DNA of 64,000 bases from Oscarella lobularis (taxonomy: Eukaryota; Porifera; Homoscleromorpha; Homosclerophorida; Oscarellidae), in contig NC_089192.1 in assembly GCF_947507565.1 (NCBI RefSeq), positions 2,166,690 through 2,230,689 on the forward strand. Reading direction: 5' to 3'. The position numbers and the translations under genes are program-made. The first letter of the stretch is position 1; each line of letters starts with the position of its first letter. A model generated the notes under the pieces. That model saw only the letters and a program-made list of their open reading frames with translations, did no database searches and had not been told where the DNA came from. Positions 1 to 38,929 of this stretch are shown piece by piece.

Positions 1-1
1 T

Positions 2-1010
2 CCGTGCACGTTGTTTCAAGCACGTACAGATTTCAGATTTGTTCAAGTTTTCTCTGTCCAAGATCAAGCACGCGGTCGAGTGTGCTTTGTCTCGGTTTTT
101 GGCGGCGTCACCGGTCAACAAGCGGAATGCTGTTATCGCTCGACTTTCGTTTTTTTCGTTCCGTTTCTCTTCTTCGGGATTGGAGGTGGAACGTTGATTA
201 CCCAGCCACCTTTGGCTGGCTCAGCCAATCGATTTCACTCGTTTTTCAATCAGTCTAATCATGAACAGTTCGACGTGATACCGTATCGACAATGTTGCCT
301 TGAGTCGGATCTCTGCAATCTGTACTTCGAGCGACGTCCGCCACCGCTGCCGTGCATCAGACGATTCCCAATCTTCTTCGTCTGGGCATGGGGCGAACCC
401 CATTTCACGACACTAGACGGCAACGAGTATACATTCAACGGACTCGGCGAATATCGCGTCTTCAAATCAGCCGACAATCGATTTGAGTTACAGGGTCGGA
501 CACAGCTTGTTGACAACTCGACGGCAACGGAATTTTCGGCATTCGTCGGACGGCAATTTTCGACGGGTAGCGATGATGGCTCGACAACAGTACACGTGGG
601 CCTTGTTTCGGCGACAGAACTCCGCATCATGGTTTGCTGCTACGCTTCTGACGCTCCGCTAACGGAATCACTTAGCGCGTTTGATGGATCGTCGTGGCGC
701 GACGTGTCAGATGAATTCTCCGAATTAGCGCCCAATGGCGTTCTCTTATTGGATAACGTTATTTTGTCACGTGGCCAAGAGAACGGATCGCTTGTCATGT
801 CGTTCTCATCCGAGGTTACCGTTAGTATAACGGCACGAAGTGGTCTTTTGTCATATGTCTTGGGGTTACCGGATTTGTTTCAAGGTGAAACGCGAGGCTT
901 AGTCGGTCGATGGGACGGGGATAAGACGAACGATTTTGTGTCTCGTTCGGGCGAGGAAGTCTCTGTTAGCTCAACAAGCCGAACAATTCACAACCTATTT
1001 GGAAAAACAT
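2..1010 (+). other. AMOP (partial) and VWD domains of copy 1
   Basis: The reading frame opens with the [11 protein letters not shown] motif of AMOP and continues through its Cys pairs (CCYRS, RQCC). From about 386 it enters VWD with the hallmark [15 protein letters not shown], followed by the FNGLGEY block and a CC pair near 640-650. The exon ends in phase 1 at 1010, immediately before GTAAGT. In MUC4 and SUSD2 the AMOP-VWD pair is extracellular. Confidence 0.9.
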
Positions 1011-4000
1011 GTAAGTACCTTAAGTTACGTATATAATTTGTCTAATGAAGTGGAATAGGGCAACTGACGCAGGCGGAGTCTTTGTTCTACTACCAAGTGG
1101 GAGAAAGCGTATCTACGTTCTCTGATCCCGATCACATACCGACTTTTATTGATGAAGTACCACAGAGTCGCTACACGTCTGCGCAAAGAGAACAGTGCAA
1201 CAACGATCCACCGTGTCTATTCGATCTTTTCGAGACTGGAAGCGAAGAAGTCGCTCTTACAACACTTCAAGGTCGAGCTGGCGTTGCAGAAGCATCTAGA
1301 ATCCAAAGTGAGTTATTTATGACGCATAATCTGTTACAATTACACTTTTTGCGCTTTAGTGAATAATCCCCCTGATATTGTCGGCACCGACAACGGTACG
1401 TTTAGAGCTGAACTTTACGTCAAGTCTGTTTATCACTTCAGCGTTACTGATGTCGGAGATAATTTCACTGTGTCAATTGAACGGAGTCCACATGAAAGCG
1501 ATTTTACGTTGGAAAACGACGGAAGCGGGTACGAATTGCGTTGGACGCCAAGAGACGTCGGTGCTGTCAGTTTCACTATCATCTCCAACGATAGTAAAGG
1601 AGCCGTTAGCGAACTTCAACTGCTAGTGAGACTGTGCCCCTGCGCCTTGCAAAACGGAGCACAATGTATCGAAGTTGATACCGACGGTGGTGACGATGGA
1701 TTTATACTGGAAGACTGTCAATGCGGCCAAGGAAAGAACATTCGACTCATAGTTCTAATTTATTACTGAAATCTTAATTTAGGTTGGACAGGAAGTTTCT
1801 GTGACGTTGACGAGAACGGGTGCCTCGATCCGGGCTGTCCGATTGGAACTAATTGCACAGATATTCCTGCTCCTGGGACGGGTGCAAATTGCACGGACTG
1901 TCCTTACGGAAGTGAACTTGAGGGTGGAAAGTGTGTTGGTAAGCTGTTCGTCTTTTGTGGTTTAGCTTTATCTTGACCATAGTCGCGTATTCAGATATCG
2001 ACGAATGTGAAGAAAATTTGGACAACTGCAACCAGGTTTGCATCAATGAAGCTCTTTCTTTTCGCTGCGAGTGCTCTAGCGGATTTCGATTGGAGAATAA
2101 TTTTCAATGCATTGGTAAAAGCAGTCAATTTTACAATATCGTAGTTGTATTGTCTATTAGATATTGACGAATGCAATGAACTGAGACCTTGTCAACAGCT
2201 GTGTTTGAATGCTCCAGGATCATTTTTTTGTGGCTGTTTTGATGGTTTTATACTCGGTGGTGACAACGAATCATGCATTCGTACGTTTTTCTTCTTTTCT
2301 TTTCTGGTGTTTAACTTCTGTTTCTTTATTTTTATAGCTACTGAAAATTGCACGAACTCAAATCCTTGTCAGCAGATCTGCTCGAGAAATGTCACTGATG
2401 GATCTGAAAGGTGTAGTTGTTTCAAGGGATTTCTACTAGATGTCAATCAGCGAACTTGCTCTGGTATATAGTGGCATTATTTTGAGAGTGGCCGTTGGAA
2501 TAATTTGTATCTTTTAGATGTTAACGAATGCGACGTAGGAATAGAAAACTGTGATCACATCTGCACAAATGTGGAAGGATGTTTCGAGTGTTCGTGCATA
2601 TCTGGATTCCGCTTAGCACCAGACGGACACAGTTGCACTGGTTTGTCAGAGGTTTTATTATTTCAGTCATTCTTGCTATTCGGTGTTTGTTTGCAGACAT
2701 AAACGAGTGCATAGAAGCGGAAAACAATAGAAGCGCGTGCCCAATCATTGGACAGTTGTGCACAAATGCTCAAGGAAGCTTCCACTGCACTTGTCCTCCT
2801 CTCACAGAGGAAGTCAACGGAACATGTGCAGGTACACTGACGTCTTGTCTAATGAAACGTTTGTTAGTAGATTTCGATTAGTTATTGACGATTGCGCATC
2901 GAGTCCTTGTCTAAACGGAGCGGTGTGCACTGACAGATTAGGCACATTCACGTGCTCATGTCCATCTGGATTCGTTGGATCTCAATGCGAAAATGGTACG
3001 AATTAGCGCAGTTTGATCTTGTGTTAACGAGCTGCTCAATTATAGATGTGAACGAGTGTCTTTCTTTGCCATGTACAAATGGAGGTACATGTGAGGATCG
3101 GCGAGCCTCTTTCTTTTGCTCTTGTCCTCCTGGTTTAACGGGAGAAACGTGTAGCGAAGATACGGATGAGTGCTCGCCCAATCCGTGTCTTAATAGTGGA
3201 ACGTGCACTGACCTATTTCTCGATTTCACGTGCAACTGCGATCGAGGCTATACGGGTCTTACATGCGACATAGGTGAGTCGAACTTTAAATGGCTGCCTT
3301 TCTGATTGACAGCTAAATTTCTTTATTTGTTTCAGACATTAATGAATGCGAAAGCAGTCCTTGTCGCAATGGTGGAAGTTGCGAGGACTTTACTGCGGCG
3401 TTTACGTGCAATTGTCGTGAAGGATTCACAGGACTTTACTGCGAAATAGGTTAGGATTAAAAGACGAAGTAGAAAAAGTAATTGTTTATCGTAGATATCG
3501 ACGAATGTGTGTCAATGCCGTGTCAAAATGCCTTGTGTGTGGATCTCGTGAATGACGTTTTCTGCCGATGCCCTGCTGGCTATATAGGCAAATTTTGTGA
3601 AACCGGTGAGAATTGTCATTTAATTCTTTTTAGTTAATTATTGGTTTTTGATTGCAGAAATTAATGAATGTGATCCTAATCCGTGTCAAAATGGTGGGAC
3701 GTGCAGAGACAATATCGGTAGTTTTACTTGCAATTGTCCCCCAGAATTCGGCGGTTCGCGATGCCATCTAGGTACATAATCAAAACAACCTTTTTTTTTT
3801 GACGTATATCGTTCTTTTTCAGCCGAAGCTCGCTGTTCTTCGCTGATTGAGAACTGCACCGATTTTATTGCGTGCGCAGAACGAGTCTTTCCTTGTGACT
3901 CACCCAACTATATCGATACGTTCCTATCTCCTGCTTGTCGTGCAAGAGGAAGTGGCAACTTCTACACGTGGTGGAGCAAAGTCTTAATCTGTCTGGCAAA

Positions 4001-7000
4001 CTTGACAAGCAATACTATTGCCGACGTTTACGGTGTCAATCGCACGGTTACGCCGTTTGCCGAAGAATGCCGTCTCGTAGACCATCGTCTGTTTAATGGC
4101 CTCGGAGAATGCGTACGGAAGGCCGATCTTTGCAATGCGATTTTTTCACCAAACGATGCAGTAGTTTTGCGAGACGTTTTGGAGGAATCGTCTACTTATC
4201 GTGATGTCAACTTTAACATACTGCTCGGTATGGTGCGATTTTGTCCGGCTAACTCTTCAAACGGTGGTGAGCTTAGATTTGCGTTGGAGCAAAAAAGCTT
4301 TGTGATATGTGGACGGATTGACACTGCCCAGAACTTACAATCGCCAACAATATTTGATCTGCTAACATCGGTATTCGAAGACTTAATTACTGATACTGGT
4401 TCTTCTTTGCAATTAAGCGATGATGCATTGTCGGAATGTGAAATTCGCCGGAGGAACGGCGGCAATCGATTCCGCCGATCAGTCAACGAAACAACAGGTG
4501 TTTTTGGGCTCGTCAGCAGTGGCACCAATGCTGCGAGTCAATCCGAATTTTGCCAGGCACGAGATATCAGTAGCGACAGTGGTGGCCTTGGCAGTGGCAT
4601 TGGCAGTGGCATTAATGTCACTGTTGAATGCCCTGAGTGCGGTGATGGAACTCTCCAAGTTGAAACTGAAGAATGCGACGATGGCAACAATGTCGACGGA
4701 GACGGTTGCTCGGCCGCTTGCGTACTCGAGGATGGATTCGGATGTCAAATTCCAGTGGGAGGACTAACCAATTGTTCCGTCCAAACGTGCGGCGATGGAT
4801 TTCGAGTTCCCGGTGAAGATTGCGATTCAAGTTCGAGTGGCTTCGGCTGCGATTCGTTCAGCTGCACTATACTAGATGGTTTTGTGTGTCCGGTCAACGA
4901 CGAATTCAACGGGCCGAGTCAGTGCTTCAATTGCGGAAATGGGATTCGTGAGTTCTTTGAGCAGTGCGACACGCTGAATGGAACAGGAAAGGACGGTGAC
5001 GGCTGCAACGACACGTGTAGAGTCGTTGATTTCTTTACGTGTGCTGGGGCGCTGGGAGAAGTAAGCGAATGTGAACACGTTGCTGTCGATTTTAACGTCG
5101 CTGATAATACGACACTTAATCGAACCGTTCTGTCTCGTGAGCCACTTTCGATTGTTTGGCTTGCACCGAAAGAGGAGAATCTGGACGCATCTGCATTTGG
5201 CAATAAGGTTCTTAACTTAAGGAAAATTAATTAATATCGATTTGCCTAATTGACTTTGTAAGGACTGGAGAGAAGTAGTCGTTGAATTGACGAATCCGGC
5301 GAGCTTGAGCGAGCGTGTAAGTTCTGGTTTTTGAACGTTTTTCTATTTAACATTTTTCTGCGTGTAGGTCTCCTTTAATCCAGGCGAAGCCGCTTTTGTG
5401 GGAAGACTTGATATTTATGAAAGGAATGCCATAATTGGTCTTCTTACGTCGCAATTTACGCTTTCATCTGGCAGGTCTGTTATACAATCGCAAAATGTTT
5501 TTGTGAGATTGGCATGACGCTCTTAATTAAAATTTATTAGAGGAATAAAAGTTCGACGAGGCGCGACTTCAAGCAATTTGACGCACGTACTTCTTTCTTT
5601 TGGCTTTTTCAACCGCGAAGTAGATCCGGATTTTTATCAAAGGTATCTTATACTTACTGAGTAGCTTTCCTTGTTATGCCAAATTGTCTTTTGTTTTAGA
5701 ACAATTCTTGTTACGGTCATTGATTCGAACGAGTTTTCTACTCCTGTGATTGGCGTGACAGTTAGGTTTGTTGGAAAGAACGACGAAGAACCTGTTTTAA
5801 CAATCGGAAGTAAAGTTTTCTACCTTAAAATAAAGCACTCACTATAATTTTTTTTGAAGCGCCTGTTATAAGATACGAGGAAGGCAGACGAACTTCTATT
5901 GATGTCACCAGCAATTCACTCACTCTTACTGACCCGGATCATGAAACGTAATTTTATTCGATCTTTTTCAGTATTTTTTACTGATTTTATGTTTAAATGA
6001 CAGCCATCTTATACAATCTGCCACTGCGAGAATTTTGTCAAGTGGAAGTGGGACTTTGGCAATTAGAGATCTCAGTGAAATAGTTGAGACAGAGGTAACA
6101 GTTCTGTGCAGTATTTAATTTACCGCAATTATTTACGAACGTTCTACAAGGTAAAAGAGGCTGGAAAATTAATTTCTTTCACTGGAAATGCATCGACTGT
6201 TGTTTTTCAAGCTCTTCTCAACAATGTCACTTACAATAATTCGTAATGCAATGCATAGATAATTAATTATTGTGACGTTTTATAATATTCAATTTCAGGG
6301 AATCGGATTTTGAAGGATTGGACGACGTCACTATCGAGTTCGACGTATTTGACGGGAAGTTCAGGACAACTGCCACTGTTCTGTGCGTCCTCAACAATAT
6401 TGGCTATTATTAATTCTATAGCGTTTTCTTCAGCGTCCGTCTAATTGATTCTAACGTTGCTCCGGTCGTAACATTGACCCAAGACGAACTGCTTTACACA
6501 GAAGGGCATCCACCAAGTTTGCTCCCCGATTTTAGTGTCAACATTACGGATGTCAATGACGTGAACATGACAGGGTAATCCTTCTTTCATTAATTAGACA
6601 ACTTATCTCGATGATATTGAAAATATGTCTTTTTTTCTATGAAGAGCAACGGTTAGACTTGTGAATGGGCACGATGGTGACGCGTTGGTTTTGAATTCGT
6701 CTGTTGCGACGGCATTTGGTATAAATATCGAAAGTGACAGCGAAAATCAGTTTGTGGTACAACTGAAGCGTGTCCGTAGAGAGACGTTTTCTCTACGTTT
6801 TTTTTTTCGCAGAGACTATATGGAAGCGCTGGAATCAAATATTACGAAATGGTATTGTCGTCTTTCGGTTTTGTCAACAATTTAAGCCCTCCTTTCAATC
6901 TTTCGTCAGACACAAGGTTATTATAGAATTTTTATGGCGCTTTTATAATAAATGACTTGTGTTGGTAGAATGGCTTATGTGACTGTGAACGATGGGCAAA

Positions 7001-9136
7001 ACGGCAGCGCTCCAGCCATACTTCGCATCTTGGTCACTCCTGTCAACGACGGTCCAATTCTACGTTTCTCGCCATCCAGTCAGCCTCCTCAGTTTGCTTC
7101 ACTTGCAGATAGATCTCATTCGATTATATACATCGAAAACGGATCGCCTGTAGCCATTTTCCCCATGTCTACTATACTGATTGATGTGGACAGTTTCTTT
7201 GCTGGCAATGCGACGCTTTCATTCAGTACGTCTCGTCCTGGAGACATCATATTCGTCAATGAAACCGTGGCCAGTGGCCTCGGAGTGACCATTGTTGGAT
7301 CGGGCTGGGACGTTGTTTATCTGAGCGGCGTCGCCTCTTTGTCAGTTTATCTTGAAGTACGAATTAACATATATGTTTCTTTTTGGTGTCTTTACCTTTC
7401 TTGTAACTGTAGATATTGCGTTCTGCCACGTATGACATCACCGTCTCTGAACCAGCGAGAGTCGTGCCTCAGATCACGGTTACCGTTTGGGACAGAGAGG
7501 GGACTGCAAGCTTGCCAGTATTTGTGAACGTCTCCACCGTCTTTGTCAACGATGGTCCGCAATTGGATTTGGGCGTCGGAATAGGAAATGACGATTGCAT
7601 AAGCTTCACAGAAAATCAGAACGTTGGCCAGCACGTCGTGAGTCGACCACACGCCGTCATTATTGACGATTCCATAGAAGGGAACTACATTTCCAAAATG
7701 ACAGTGGAATTGACGTAAGAAATGGCAATGACGAAGTCTATGTAAATATCATTTATTTTTGCAGGGCAATTTATCCCGATAAGCTTGATGACGATGAGTA
7801 CATCTTCTTACGAAATCCGACAGCATGTCCCGGTCTGATGGTGTGTAAAAACAATCCAACATTGTAATTTACGATATATTTTGTTAGTATGAACCCGATC
7901 GATCACTTAAACTGCTCACATTCACCGGTGTAGACGATGGCAAGGTCTGTTGTATAACAATCATTTGACACAAATGGTGCTATACTGCGCAATGTTATTT
8001 TTTCTATATGTAGATCTATGCATGCGTGGTTGGACGTTTATTCTACGCGTCTGTGGCTGACGAACCAACAATTTTCATCAGCGACGTTTCTCTTGTGAGA
8101 CTTGGCCGCAAGGTGTGGTTTAATATACATGTATTTGATTCTTAATGCGCGATTAACCATCATCTTTCATAGATCGTTTTTACAGTTTTTGACAATGGAC
8201 AACCACCTGCAAGCAGCAGTGCAGTTTCACATGTGGACATTATCACTATCAACGACAACCCACCGGATTTCTTGATCCAAGGTGGAATGGAATGCGTTGC
8301 TGAGAAAAACAGCCGTCGTCGTCGTCGTCGTGACGTGGACGAGGAAAAAGAGTTAGGTGCAGATAAGCGCATGGTAACGTTCAGTCAAAAGCAAAAGGTT
8401 TGTATTAATTAAGTATTAAACTGTTAAATTGAAGCGTTTTCGAAATAAATTTTTGTGTATTTCTCTAGAGAGTTCACGTGACGTCTGTTCAAGTTGAAGA
8501 GCCATCGAATGACAACGTCCTTCCGGGGACAACGGTTATTGTCAAGTTCTCACACGACACAAATTCGCCGCCAGTTCTACGTCGATCTCAGTTGGCGAAA
8601 CTCGTCAGCTTCTTACCCAAACACTTGAACGAGGCTCCTACTGTTGGCTTGTGGGATGACAATCGCACTTTGGCTATCGTTTTTCCGACTGGCGCCTTCT
8701 ACCCTGGCGGCGTGGCTCCTGTTAGAACAAAAGAGATTGCGCTCACCTTCGTGAATAGTAATCACGGTAAATTGTGAATTATTATATATAGTCTGCGTGT
8801 CTTTATGCATATTGTCTCTATAGTCGATCCGTGCGACTCGAATCAGTCACAGGACGACGGCGTGTTTCACTCTTCTGGCATTCCATGCCGTGTCACTGGC
8901 ACGTATGGCGTGACGTATGAGAAGTCTTCCTTATCAAGAAAGAAAGCCGTTGTTGTTGACGAGGAGACAATTATCGTTGACTGGGTTGTCTTGGCTTTTG
9001 CAATGTTGGTCATTTTTGTCACGGCTGTCGCGGCAGCAGTGATTGGTTGGCGTCACAGAAGGTGCAGTGTATTTTTTTTGGAATTTATATCACTCACGTA
9101 TTATATCTTTATTTCAGAGTCCGTCATGGGTACTGA
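2..9136 (+). CDS. Giant EGF/VWD transmembrane adhesion protein, copy 1 (3' part, spliced)
   Basis: This is the 3' part of a multi-exon gene for a type I membrane protein of the AMOP-VWD-EGF class (MUC4/SUSD2-like core). The window opens inside the AMOP domain. Domains in order: end of AMOP, VWD, about 12 EGFs, an unrecognised Cys-containing domain, three DUF4215-type repeats, CSPG/cadherin-like repeats, one transmembrane helix and a short tail. Exons with matching phases run 2-1010, 1059-1307, 1360-1731, 1783-1938, 1995-2114, 2161-2280, 2338-2463, 2518-2640, 2697-2831, 2882-2995, 3046-3273, 3336-3449, 3495-3605, 3658-3771, 3823-5207 and on to 9118-9136. The last exon encodes a few basic residues and ends with TGA at 9134-9136. 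Introns are mostly 45-75 nt. It is a near-identical paralogue of the 3' part of the gene ending at 38929. A role in adhesion or extracellular recognition is inferred from the domains. Confidence 0.88.
1360..3771 (+). other. EGF-repeat block of copy 1
   Basis: There are about 12 EGF modules, mostly one per phase-1/phase-1 exon; exon 3046-3273 carries two. Most begin with a calcium-binding signature (DIDEC, DVNEC or DINEC). The first EGF is split between exons 1360-1731 and 1783-1938 by an intron that appears to begin with GA rather than GT. The stretch before that EGF (about 1360-1640) reads as an Ig/cadherin-like beta-sandwich linker. Confidence 0.85.
3823..5207 (+). other. Unrecognised Cys-containing domain plus three DUF4215 repeats (copy 1)
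   Basis: One 1385-nt exon. The first part (3823 to about 4620) encodes a Cys-containing domain I do not recognise, with motifs such as [16 protein letters not shown], and ends near a furin-like RFRR site (4467-4478). From about 4626 to 5055 come three repeats of the DUF4215/Myxococcus cysteine-rich type (CGDG...EECDDGN...DGDGC...C). The exon ends in phase 0 before GTTCTT at 5208, and the next exon starts at 5263 ([11 protein letters not shown]). Confidence 0.8.
5263..8766 (+). other. CSPG/cadherin-like repeat region of copy 1
   Basis: Small exons encode beta-sandwich repeats with CSPG/cadherin-like signatures: [30 protein letters not shown]. Exons I trace with consistent phases: 5263-5316, 5368-5474, 5541-5642, 5700-5809, 5870-5947, 6004-6094, 6151-6242, 6300-6382, 6434-6574, 6645-6771, 6813-6916, 6969-7356, 7413-7714, 7765-7840, 7888-7944, 8014-8112, 8173-8397, 8469-8766. 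Exon 8173-8397 contains six consecutive CGT Arg codons (8314-8331), a likely furin-type cleavage site. These repeats probably form the membrane-proximal stalk. The family is assigned by motif only. Confidence 0.75.
8824..9136 (+). other. Transmembrane helix and C-terminal tail of copy 1
   Basis: Exon 8824-9061 encodes a hydrophobic helix of about 23 residues (about 8981-9050, with [20 protein letters not shown]) followed by Arg/His residues, the usual stop-transfer pattern. Splicing to 9118-9136 adds a few residues and a stop. The cytoplasmic tail is about 10 residues with no signalling motif, so the protein probably acts through its ectodomain or lateral partners. Confidence 0.8.
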
Positions 9137-12100
9137 GCAGTGAGCAGAGACTCAGGCTAAATTCGTTGTTTTTGTTGTTGTTTTGCGCCTGATTAGTAAC
9201 TTCTGTTTTAGGTCATTATTCGTCTGCTGAAGTGATGATGCATTGGATGTTTTGCGCAATATATGCCGGTGCCTTTTCTCGCAACGTTTCTCCATATAGG
9301 GTGGACGGCTTTGCAAGGAAAAATTGTTCACCCTTCACGGATATGCGCATTCTTCGCCAATTAACGTTTGCTCGGAGACGATTGTTGGCTCGATTTTCCG
9401 ACAGCATCGACGCTGTTTCTTACGTTTCGGTTAGATTATCGTAGATCGGCCTTTCGCGGTCTTGTCCTCGAACGGGATATCAGGAACCGAACATGTTATG
9501 TCGAAGAAAAACAAAGCGTGGCGTAGAAGACGAAAACGTACGATTTCGGCGGCGACGACGGCTCCGAAGCTTAGGAAGAATGCAAAAGACGGCGTTCGGT
9601 AAGCTTTGTTTTCGTGCTCATAAGAAGACAGTGAAAAACGTGGACGGCAGTGGTCGAACACATTCAGAATGAACGCCCCAGCCGACAGAGCTAATGACGT
9701 CTTGGAAACCACCTTCAGCCTTTCAACGACAATGCCAATTACATCTTTCTGACCGTAAATCATACCGTAACCATCAGCGTTTTTTCTACCTTGAGAAGCA
9801 GTGTCTGATGCTTCAAAGGCAAAACAGCAGGGGATACCTGTGCTGGATCTCCTCATCTGATTTTTCAAGACGGCGATTTGTGTTCATTGATCAAAACGAA
9901 GACATTCTATGCAGATGGAAAATAAATCGCCTTTACCAGTATGTTACTTGCGAGATGCGAGAGTGTTAGTAATCAGTCACTCTCCAATTAGTAGGTATAA
10001 TTGTGATTGTACGTTTTTCTCTAGGTTTCTTTCGTCAGTGATTAATAATGATTACATAATTGAACAACGGATATTACAAACGTAAGCAGCTAAATTACGT
10101 AATAGAATAATTACTTGAAAGTGTTTTGTATAACACTACCGACTTAATTAATCTCATAGTTCTCCTTGACCGATGTATTGAAAGCACTGCGTCCATTGTG
10201 CAAGTCAGTGCATTGCTAATGACGTCAACATCATTCGGACCCCGAAAGTCGGCTCTTTCAACTTCGACCGACAAAACATCTAATGACGTCAACGTTAAGA
10301 CGCCTTCGAGAAACGATTTTACCCAATCCATATTCCAAACAGCGGCTGAAATAACGTCCTTTGTTTATCGTCTGTTAGTAAGACGAGATGATTCATTCCT
10401 AGATGCTTGAGATGGGCTATGTACTTAAAATTTCTTTATCAATGTCACTGATGACGGCGTTGTCCCTTGTGTTTCCATTTCTACTGAACGTTTCAGGAAA
10501 CACTTGCGTAGATATAACGACGACAGCTGGCTTGTCTGTCAAAGGTGTGTTGAACGTGACGAGGTACTTGCCTGCTTCCTGCCTTAGGACCGAGAAGTTC
10601 CCAGAGCCACTGAGAATAGAGCCGTCAGTATCGATGTAGCCTGGATCAAGTAATCGTCGTCATTGCTGCTGGCAGAGAAGAGAAAGACCGTGACACTTTG
10701 ACACTTCGATTCAGATATCGACGAATAAATAATGGCAGTTTTTGACCACGTAACGCTGACTGGCTAATAAGGATAAAAATGTCGATTCTCATGCATCAAT
10801 AAGATATCTACAGCTCTGAATTGCCTTTCTGTCTTCAAAGCCTGTTTTCGAATTCGCTTCTATGATTATTCTCTCCAATCAGTCCAATCTAGTTCATGAA
10901 GGATCAAAATCTAGTCTATGACTCTATTTTCGTGATTCTGTTTTACTCGACATATTTTACGTAGTTAGGCTCGCAGCCACAATGAGCGCAACTCGCGTTA
11001 CTCCTGCGCTCCGTCTTACTCTCCGTCTTACTTCGCTTTGACGAAAAATTATACGGGTTTTGCAAAGCCCGTATCGGCACGATACGCATCGAAACAAAAA
11101 GACGATTACCGGCGTTAGCGAAGATCTTTCCGGCGCGAACACCGGTATCGGTGAATCCCTGAGATCTAATCATTCCTTTAGGACATTATTGGCGCTTTAG
11201 TTCGGTGTTGGTTGACCGATCCAGTCGAATCTCTTTAGAATGTCACTCCTCAGAGTTCTGATTGGACGAAGTTGGCAATTCAACAGCGATAAGAGATATT
11301 TTGAGAAGGATCTGCAGACTTGAGGCGAATGGCGATCACAGGGTAGTGTAACGTTACCTACTCGAATAATATCGTAGAGAGTGATGTGCTAAAATTTATA
11401 TCTTCAATTTTTCGCCGCTAGAGATTAAATCGACGGTGTAGATATTTTAACACATGTACACATAGAAGAATAGAAAGCCTTTCTTTAGTTTTTCTCTTAA
11501 ACAGTCTCTCTCCTAGGATCGTTCCATCCGGCAGATTCTTGTCGGCAAATCAGATCTGGTACTTTCGATGTGAAGGAGGCGTTCCAAACTGGGTACAGTA
11601 TATAAGAAGTAGATGCCTGTTACGAGACGATACTTATATCTCGTGACGGCATTTTCATGGGAAGAGCAACTATACAACGGTCTGCACCTTTCTAGTCGTC
11701 GTCGCCTTGAAAACAGTAGGCCTTGCAAGGAAAGCCTGTCTCTCTGTCAATGCGTCAGTGCATCACTACATGGTACATGATGTATGAACCACAAACGTCT
11801 TGTACATATGCATAGATACCTTGTAAGCTCTCCCTGTGTATGGTTTCGGATTACGCGAGCAGCGTATTCCGCGTAGGTGTCTGACTCTTTCTGCGCGCTC
11901 TTCTAAAGATCTCCGTTCTACTAGCCGTGGATTAATTGTAATACTGTTTGCAGTTTGAAGTTTCGAGTGGGAGTGTTTTTTTTGGAGCTTCTGGCCTGTG
12001 TGAGGCTCCGGATTTGGTCAATTAGTTGTCGAACAACGTTCGAGCGCAGGTCATTGCGCGCTATAGACGCATCATCTGCACAGCACGCCAATTTCTCTTC

Positions 12101-12184
12101 TTCTTAGAACCTCAAAAACCGGCTTTACGCATTTGGAACGAGAATCAAAGACCCTTTTGGGAATCCGCTCAATAGGCGACGAAT
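9137..12184. other. Intergenic region between the two giant genes
   Basis: About 3 kb. It holds a duplicated 3' flank (about 9200-9340, matching about 39000-39120), an antisense pseudogene (10431-10663) and no other gene I can support. A minus-strand frame at 9431-9868 is open for 145 codons and has two hydrophobic stretches, but it has no counterpart beside copy 2 and no recognisable domain. The promoter of the next gene should lie just before 12185; I see no clear TATA box there. Confidence 0.6.
10431..10663 (-). pseudogene. Broken copy of the small beta-domain gene
   Basis: The minus strand shows the GYIDTDGSILSG start and the GKYLVTF, KPAVVV and DNAVI blocks also present in the intact gene at 40057-40359. 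Here the ATG (10661-10663) is out of frame with the conserved block: 22 nt separate it from the Gly codon, and its own frame meets a stop. The 3' part after DIDK is unrelated and stops early. It is therefore a decayed paralogue carried by the tandem duplication. The intact copy lies downstream of copy 2. Confidence 0.75.

Positions 12185-38929
<26,745 letters not shown>

Larger units (their letters stand above)
1..10663. repeat. Tandem segmental duplication, copy 1
   Basis: Position 1 aligns with 29830, and the match continues with small indels through exons, introns, the 3' flank (about 9200-9340) and the antisense relic at 10431-10663, which pairs with 40057-40359. The left boundary lies outside the window. 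Confidence 0.9.

Noticed and set aside
5208-5262. A second GA-AG intron (TTAAG|GAAAAT)
   Set aside because: A normal GT donor (AAG|GTTCTT at 5208) gives the correct phase 0 in both paralogues.
9431-9868. 145-codon minus-strand frame with two hydrophobic stretches
   Set aside because: No counterpart beside copy 2, no ATG at its start, no domain or splice support.
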